In this document: in pieces, positions 59,642 through 64,000 of the stretch
Layout: each line of letters begins with the position of its first letter
Numbering within the stretch: position 1 is the first letter of the stretch
Assembly (NCBI GenBank): GCA_003150755.1
Contig: QAMT01000023.1
Location: 62,001 to 126,000 of the forward strand
DNA: 64,000 nt
Direction: 5' to 3'
Origin: Phascolarctobacterium sp.
GTDB taxonomy: Bacteria; Bacillota; Negativicutes; Acidaminococcales; Acidaminococcaceae
The notes under the pieces: model-generated
Seen by the model: the letters and a program-made list of their open reading frames with translations, nothing else
What the model was told of the DNA's origin: nothing
The model's database searches: none
Translations under genes and position numbers: made by a program

Positions 59642-61252
59642 TTACACTTTTCTTAATATGTAATATTCATCCTTTTCCTTAAGCAGCGACCACTGCTTAT
59701 CCTGCTCCTTCATAAAGTTTTTCATATCTTTTTCGGCAACAACAACGATATTTGCAGATTCTCCGTAGGCGCGTATGCCGGCAAATGGCATTACGTTTTT
59801 CACCTTCCACGAATATGCCTCCGGCATATATTCGGCCAGCCTGCCGTCGCTGACCAGTTTTACAATCCGTTTATCCGAATAAAACACCGCGGAAGTCGGG
59901 TATTTTCCGTACAGGCCTATAACCTTTACATCAGGGTAATCTGCTTTAAGCTCCAGCCCCACATCTTTGGCCGAGCGCATGCCCGCAAACGGTACGGCAA
60001 CTGCCGGTATTAACAGCAAATTAAAAACAAACGCCGTTAGGGCGATAACAAAAGCAGGCCTGAAGCTGCTTCCGGAAATAAATTTGTACCATGTCAAAGC
60101 AACGCCTGCAATGATTACAACGCCAATCAAAATAAATGCAGCAGTAGATGCAAGGCCTTTAAACCAGCACCACAGCGCGCCGCCAAAAAGCGCTAAATAA
60201 ACTATGTCGCGTATAACAAGCACTGCCGCATTAACGGCGTTTTTGCCGTACACGCTGATATAATCCGCCGTTAACAGCGCCAACGGCAGCATCATCGGGT
60301 AAGTATATGTCAGATATTTGGTTGCCATATTCTGAAAGAAGAAAAATACCGTAGCTGCCCAAATCAGCAAAAACAGCTTTTTCTCCTCCGGTTTGTGCCA
60401 GACGCCGCCGCTGTAAACACAATCGCGCAGCACGCGCGGCAAAAAACCGCACCACGGAAAGAACGCCAACAGCAGCACCAGTGTGTAATAATAAAATACA
60501 TCATCACGCGGATGTTCGGACACAGTTGCACGCAAAAAGTTATGCGTGCCGAAGAACTGGTCAATAAACGCACTGCCGTGCAGATTTACCATAGCCGCAT
60601 ACCAGGGCACAGCAATTACTGCAAAAAGCAGTGTGCCGCTGAATAGCTTCATGTGTTTTAATTCGCGCCAGCCGTGCGCCGCCGTTAAAAACAGCACCAT
60701 AATAAGCCCGGGCAGCAAAAAGCCTATCGGCCCTTTGGTTAAAGTTGCCAGAGCCATTGCCGCATACATGCCGTAATACCAGTTTTTATTTGCTGTGCTG
60801 TATGCAAGATAAAAAGATACCAGCGCGCCGCTGAAAAAGAAAAACAGCGTGCTGTCTGTAATAATTGATTTGCTGATAAGAAAAAACTCTGTGTTTGTAA
60901 GCAGAACAATGCCGCTTATAAAAGCTGTTTTTTCGTTAAACAGCTTTTTGCCTGCATATACAGTAAGCCACAGCGATAAAAGCCCGAACACCGCCGGGAA
61001 AAAGCGTGCGGCAAATTCAGTAAAGCCAAAAATTTTAAAGCTCAGGGCAGTCAGCCAGTAAAAAAATACCGGCTTATCATACCAGTACTGACCGTAAATC
61101 TGCGGGGATACCCAGTCCCCGCTCAACACCATTTCTTTGGCGGTCAGCGCATAATTGGATTCTACCGAATCAGTAATCAAAAGCTGCCCGTTGCCAAAAA
61201 ACAGCAGCAATAAAGCAGCTCCCCAAAAAATATACCATCTGTAACGCAACAT
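59642..61252 (-). CDS. GT39 / ArnT-like membrane glycosyltransferase
   Basis: A 536-residue protein with about 12 transmembrane helices in the N-terminal ~400 residues and a soluble C-terminal domain (about 410-536). The first loop VESNYALTAKEMVLSGDW (about 30-47) is the PMT/ArnT catalytic loop; YDKPVFFYWLTALSFK follows. These enzymes transfer a sugar from a polyprenyl-phosphate to lipid A or proteins on the outer face of the inner membrane. It follows a response regulator and histidine kinase, as arnT follows PmrAB-type control in Gram-negatives. Lipid A modification is inference. Confidence 0.88.
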   Translation of the reverse strand: MLRYRWYIFWGAALLLLFFGNGQLLITDSVESNYALTAKEMVLSGDWVSPQIYGQYWYDKPVFFYWLTALSFKIFGFTEFAARFFPAVFGLLSLWLTVYAGKKLFNEKTAFISGIVLLTNTEFFLISKSIITDSTLFFFFSGALVSFYLAYSTANKNWYYGMYAAMALATLTKGPIGFLLPGLIMVLFLTAAHGWRELKHMKLFSGTLLFAVIAVPWYAAMVNLHGSAFIDQFFGTHNFLRATVSEHPRDDVFYYYTLVLLLAFFPWCGFLPRVLRDCVYSGGVWHKPEEKKLFLLIWAATVFFFFQNMATKYLTYTYPMMLPLALLTADYISVYGKNAVNAAVLVIRDIVYLALFGGALWCWFKGLASTAAFILIGVVIIAGVALTWYKFISGSSFRPAFVIALTAFVFNLLLIPAVAVPFAGMRSAKDVGLELKADYPDVKVIGLYGKYPTSAVFYSDKRIVKLVSDGRLAEYMPEAYSWKVKNVMPFAGIRAYGESANIVVVAEKDMKNFMKEQDKQWSLLKEKDEYYILRKV

Positions 61253-61267
61253 AAAAAAATCAACTCC

Positions 61268-61324
61268 CCTGTTTCGTTTACGGGTATATTTTATAAAAAC
61301 ACCCTTAACGCTCTATGAAACAGG
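61268..61324 (-). promoter_or_regulatory. Stem-loop in the kinase-GT39 spacer
   Basis: CCTGTTTC (61268-61275) pairs with GAAACAGG (61317-61324), enclosing a smaller GGGT...ACCC stem (61282-61285, 61301-61304) with a TTTTATAAAA core. It lies in the 101-bp gap between the kinase and the glycosyltransferase genes and ends near the GT39 ribosome site, so it could modulate translation or readthrough. Confidence 0.5.
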
Positions 61325-61353
61325 AGAGCCTGAACCTTAAACCAATATTAAAT

Positions 61354-62622
61354 TTATCTTGCCAGCGGCAATTTTACTACAAAAACAGTGCCTTGCGGCT
61401 TGTTGGGCTTAACGTAAATTTCGCCTTTATGGGCGGAAATTATTTTTTTGGCAATACTCAGCCCCAGGCCAAAGCCGCCGTTTTGACGGGAACGCGCCTT
61501 ATCGACGCGGAAGAAGCGCTCAAAAATTTTCTGCGAATCTTCTTTACTGATGCCGATGCCCTCGTCGCTTACTTTAATTACAGCGTTATGCAGATTGCTT
61601 GTAACTTCAAGCTTGATTGTCCCACTTTCGGAATATTTTATAGCATTGTCAATCAGGATAATTAAAAGCTGCTCAATTTTATGGATATCGCATTTTGCAA
61701 AAACATAACTCTCTGTATCAATTTGCAGGTTTAAGCCCTTTTGCTTTGCCAGCGGCAGCATATTTTTATAAACTCCGCGGGCAGCCGCTGTTAAATTTTC
61801 ACGGTGCATATCATAAACAATAACCCCCGCATCGCTGCGCGAGATATTCAGCAAAGTTTCTAAAAGGCGCGACATATACACTGTTTCTTTTTTTAAATCG
61901 GCAATAATGCCGGAAGCAAAACTGCTGTATTTGCTGTCGGTATCGCCCTCCAGCGCTTCTACGCCTATGGTTAAAACGGCAAGCGGCGTGCGCAGCTCGT
62001 GCGAAGCGTCAGATGTAAATTCGCGCTCGCGCAAAAACAAAACCTCCATCGGGTGTATGACCCTGGCAGCCATAAAATAACCGCCAAGCAACGCCACAGT
62101 CAGGCAGGCCAGGCACAAAAGCAGCACAAAATAAATACCGCTTACAGCTGCATCGTAATAATCGCTGATATCCTTGAAAGTGTAAAGCACGCCAAAATCA
62201 TTATTATCACCGCGCGCGGAAAGATAAAAATGCCTGCTGCCGTCGGGTTCTTTAAAATACAGCAGAGCGGTTTCGCCATCCGCCTCGGGCCAGCTTGAAC
62301 GCAAAGCCTTTATTTTATCTGCCTGCACATATTCCGAAAGCTGGTCTAATATCAGGTTACCAGCGGCATCATACATTACCGCCATGCGCTCGCCAGAAGC
62401 AATACCGTCCGGATTTACCGGCACTTCCCGGCTGTTGACGTATTCGCGCCATTCATCGCGCACATCGTCAACAAGCATTTTTTCTTCGTTGCTTAAAACG
62501 GCATAGGCAAATACTGCCGACGACGCCAGAACCACTACTGCCAGCACCAATGCAAAAATGCCACCAAAAATTATGGTTAAGCGTCTTTTTAATCTTTCAA
62601 ATGACATCTGTTCCGGCTGCAT
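61354..62622 (-). CDS. Sensor histidine kinase
   Basis: A 422-residue kinase with two transmembrane segments (about 17-42 and 160-186) around an extracytoplasmic sensor of about 115 residues, then a HisKA domain with TSDASHELRTPL (His208) and HATPase_c with LIILIDNAIKYSE, VSDEGIGIS and GGFGLGLSIAKKII. It overlaps the response regulator by 26 bp, so they are translated together. The signal is unknown; a PmrB-like role (cations, membrane stress) is suggested only by the downstream ArnT-like gene. Confidence 0.94.
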   Translation of the reverse strand: MQPEQMSFERLKRRLTIIFGGIFALVLAVVVLASSAVFAYAVLSNEEKMLVDDVRDEWREYVNSREVPVNPDGIASGERMAVMYDAAGNLILDQLSEYVQADKIKALRSSWPEADGETALLYFKEPDGSRHFYLSARGDNNDFGVLYTFKDISDYYDAAVSGIYFVLLLCLACLTVALLGGYFMAARVIHPMEVLFLREREFTSDASHELRTPLAVLTIGVEALEGDTDSKYSSFASGIIADLKKETVYMSRLLETLLNISRSDAGVIVYDMHRENLTAAARGVYKNMLPLAKQKGLNLQIDTESYVFAKCDIHKIEQLLIILIDNAIKYSESGTIKLEVTSNLHNAVIKVSDEGIGISKEDSQKIFERFFRVDKARSRQNGGFGLGLSIAKKIISAHKGEIYVKPNKPQGTVFVVKLPLAR

Positions 62623-63274
62623 AACCCACTCCGCGTATCGTTTTAATCAAAGTCCCAGCGTTTAATTTTTTCAGCTTACGCCTAAGTGCGCTGATATGTA
62701 CGTCAAGGTTGTTTTCTGTAATATCGCCGTCAATACCCCAGATGCGCTCCAGCAAAACATCCCTGGGAATTATCTTGCCGGCATTGCGCAAAAGAAACTC
62801 CAGCAGCTTATATTCCCTCGGGCGCAGCTCTACGCTTTCTCCGTTATAGCTTATAGTGTAGTCGTCGCCCTTAAGGACAAAGCCTTTATATTCAAGATTT
62901 TCGTTGATGTAACTGCCCTGACGCCTGTTTAATGCATGCAGGCGCGCTGTAAGTTCTGATATGGCAAAGGGCTTTACAAGATAATCATCTGCGCCGGAGT
63001 TTAAGCCCTGCACCCTGTCATCAATGCTGTCACGGGCGGTCAACAGTAAAATTTTGCCCTGATAATCTTCGCTTCTGAGCTGTTTGCAAACACTGATACC
63101 GTCCATTTTGGGCATCATCCAGTCAAGCACAAGCACGTCAAAACCATCTTTATAACATTCCTGACAGGCCGCTTTTCCGTCTGTCACCCATTTTACCGAA
63201 AAGCCCTGCTTGCCTAAAACATTTTTCAGCATCCGGCCCAAAGTCAGGTCGTCTTCAGCCAGTAAAATCTTCAT
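62597..63274 (-). CDS. OmpR-family response regulator
   Basis: A 225-residue two-domain regulator. The receiver domain has LLAEDD, phospho-acceptor Asp51 in VLVLDWMMPKMDG, and LTARDSIDDR; the C-terminal winged helix (about 128-225) ends in ISALRRKLKKLNAGTLIKTI-type recognition helix and RGVGYAAG. Two direct repeats 11 bp apart lie 40 bp upstream, the usual spacing for dimers of this family, so it likely activates its own operon of regulator, kinase and glycosyltransferase. GGGGGTG precedes the ATG. Confidence 0.95.
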   Translation of the reverse strand: MKILLAEDDLTLGRMLKNVLGKQGFSVKWVTDGKAACQECYKDGFDVLVLDWMMPKMDGISVCKQLRSEDYQGKILLLTARDSIDDRVQGLNSGADDYLVKPFAISELTARLHALNRRQGSYINENLEYKGFVLKGDDYTISYNGESVELRPREYKLLEFLLRNAGKIIPRDVLLERIWGIDGDITENNLDVHISALRRKLKKLNAGTLIKTIRGVGYAAGTDVI

Positions 63275-63313
63275 CGCAACACCCCCATTTTATATAACAA
63301 TTTTATGAAATAT

Positions 63314-63333
63314 ATCTTAAAATAATCTTAAAA
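63314..63333 (-). promoter_or_regulatory. Direct repeat, candidate OmpR-type binding site
   Basis: ATCTTAAAA (top strand) occurs at 63314-63322 and 63325-63333, an 11-bp period. It sits where the -35 would be relative to TATAAA at 63289-63294 on the minus strand. This fits activation by the adjacent response regulator. Confidence 0.6.
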
Positions 63334-63364
63334 AGCTGAATTTACGCTTAAATTTTTTTATTAA

Positions 63365-63390
63365 AAAACAGCGGCCAAAGCCGCTGTTTT
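63365..63390 (-). terminator. Terminator after the sodium:solute symporter gene
   Basis: 11-bp perfect stem AAAACAGCGGC / GCCGCTGTTTT with CAAA loop and T-rich tail on the minus strand. Confidence 0.93.
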
Positions 63391-63415
63391 AACTGTATTC
63401 ATTAAATTTTACAAA

Positions 63416-64000
63416 TCAGGCCGCTTTTCTGCCGGGTTTAATTACCGCAACCACAGCATAAGCAATAATGCAAATCAGCCATTCCATATAAATAATGTTA
63501 GGCAAAATGCGCACTGCCGGCACAAGCTGCCACAAAATAAGCATTACAAAACCGGCAAGCAGCGTCCAGAAGCCTGCCTCTTTGCAGCTGTGCTGCGGAA
63601 AGAACAGCGCCACAATAACAATAACGCTGAACGCCGCCGTAAGGCTGAGGCCTATCATAATAGTACCCAAAATGCTCGATACCGTCATGGCTAGGCCCAA
63701 AGTCATCAGTCCGGAAACCATAACGCACAGCCTGGTCATTAAAATCTGCTTGGAACCATCCGCCTCGGGATTGATAAAGCGTTTGTAAATATCGTTGCTG
63801 AACAGCGTGCCAGCCGATAAAAGCAGGTTGCATGCCGTCGATACGTCTGCCGCCCACAGCGCAGCAAGCGTAATGCCTGCTAGAACCGGCTGCAAACTTA
63901 CGATAACTTCCGGCAATGCCAGTGCAGCCTGTGCGTCCGGGTACATTGCCTTGGCGCAAATGCCCAGGAACGCAGCCAGAACGCCTACCGGCAGCATAAT
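63416..64000 (-). CDS. Sodium:solute symporter, C-terminal part (5' end beyond window)
   Basis: The last 194 residues of an SSS-family (SLC5-like) carrier; the frame is open to the window edge. About five transmembrane helices are visible. LAGITLAALWAADVSTACNL is the conserved stretch near TM8 with the residues that bind sodium in this family. The substrate is not evident; solute could be an amino acid, sugar or carboxylate. A strong terminator follows it. Confidence 0.87.
   Translation of the reverse strand: MMLPVGVLAAFLGICAKAMYPDAQAALALPEVIVSLQPVLAGITLAALWAADVSTACNLLLSAGTLFSNDIYKRFINPEADGSKQILMTRLCVMVSGLMTLGLAMTVSSILGTIMIGLSLTAAFSVIVIVALFFPQHSCKEAGFWTLLAGFVMLILWQLVPAVRILPNIIYMEWLICIIAYAVVAVIKPGRKAA

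Noticed and set aside
1..64000. CRISPR array or defence island
   Set aside because: No regularly spaced repeats or cas genes; the Fic and WYL-like genes alone do not make a defence island.

Overview
The window is a gene-dense piece of bacterial chromosome with moderate G+C. It reads as a diderm Firmicute of the Negativicutes, probably close to Acidaminococcaceae; this placement is inference. Firmicute traits are the fapR-plsX-fab operon, the yceD-rpmF / tmcAL / coaD / rsmD neighbourhood, FolE2, TrmL, RecD2 and a competence set. Traits that suit an outer-membrane bacterium are an ArnT-like glycosyltransferase behind a two-component system and a pseudopilin series in GspG-H-I-J-K order. There is no prophage, insertion sequence, rRNA operon or CRISPR array. 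Start codons TTG and GTG are common.

Region by region. 1-6.8 kb: fatty-acid operon on the minus strand, in transcription order fapR, plsX, fabH, fabD, fabG, acpP, fabK-like, fabF (cut by the window edge), with a good promoter and a candidate FapR operator. 6.9-12.1 kb: rpmF, yceD, ackA, tmcAL, a coiled-coil protein, coaD and rsmD. 12.2-17.4 kb: a DUF4127 protein, a serine recombinase, a 111-bp spaced inverted repeat, and an AT-rich AlgI/AlgJ-like acyl-transfer pair. 17.4-22.4 kb: comF, recD2, a SpeD homologue without the pyruvoyl-forming serine, a HAD phosphatase and an exported pentapeptide-repeat protein. 22.5-27.9 kb: one minus-strand operon of glucosaminidase, trmL, queD (CExxHGH type), folE2, folP, folK and pepT. 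28-32.7 kb: a UPF0173 hydrolase, an AlkA-like glycosylase, tRNA-Asn/Glu/Val, a YhcH-family protein, an ABC-F ATPase and an orphan gene. 32.7-41.3 kb: a two-part DUF3100-type membrane system with an M20 hydrolase, a GltD-like flavoprotein, adenine deaminase, YajQ and a long glutamine synthetase. 41.4-48.8 kb: holA, comEC, comEA, leuS and a phosphoesterase. 48.8-53.3 kb: pseudopilin operon and a Fic protein. 53.4-58.1 kb: a DASS transporter, a two-gene SUF system (sufC, sufB) and lgt. 58.1-64 kb: a candidate small RNA, a regulator lacking a WYL core with its partner, and a GT39 enzyme behind a histidine kinase and response regulator; then the end of a sodium:solute symporter.

Connections. The fatty-acid operon makes acyl-ACP and acyl-phosphate under malonyl-CoA sensing by FapR. 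The folate cluster has no folB, and its QueD carries the motif of the bifunctional PTPS-I/III class, which would bypass FolB. ComEA, ComEC, ComF, RecD2 and the pilin operon point to DNA uptake or pseudopilus function, but no assembly ATPase or prepilin peptidase is present here. The only stretch over 300 bp without a gene is 58050-58397, which holds the candidate small RNA and a nested hairpin.
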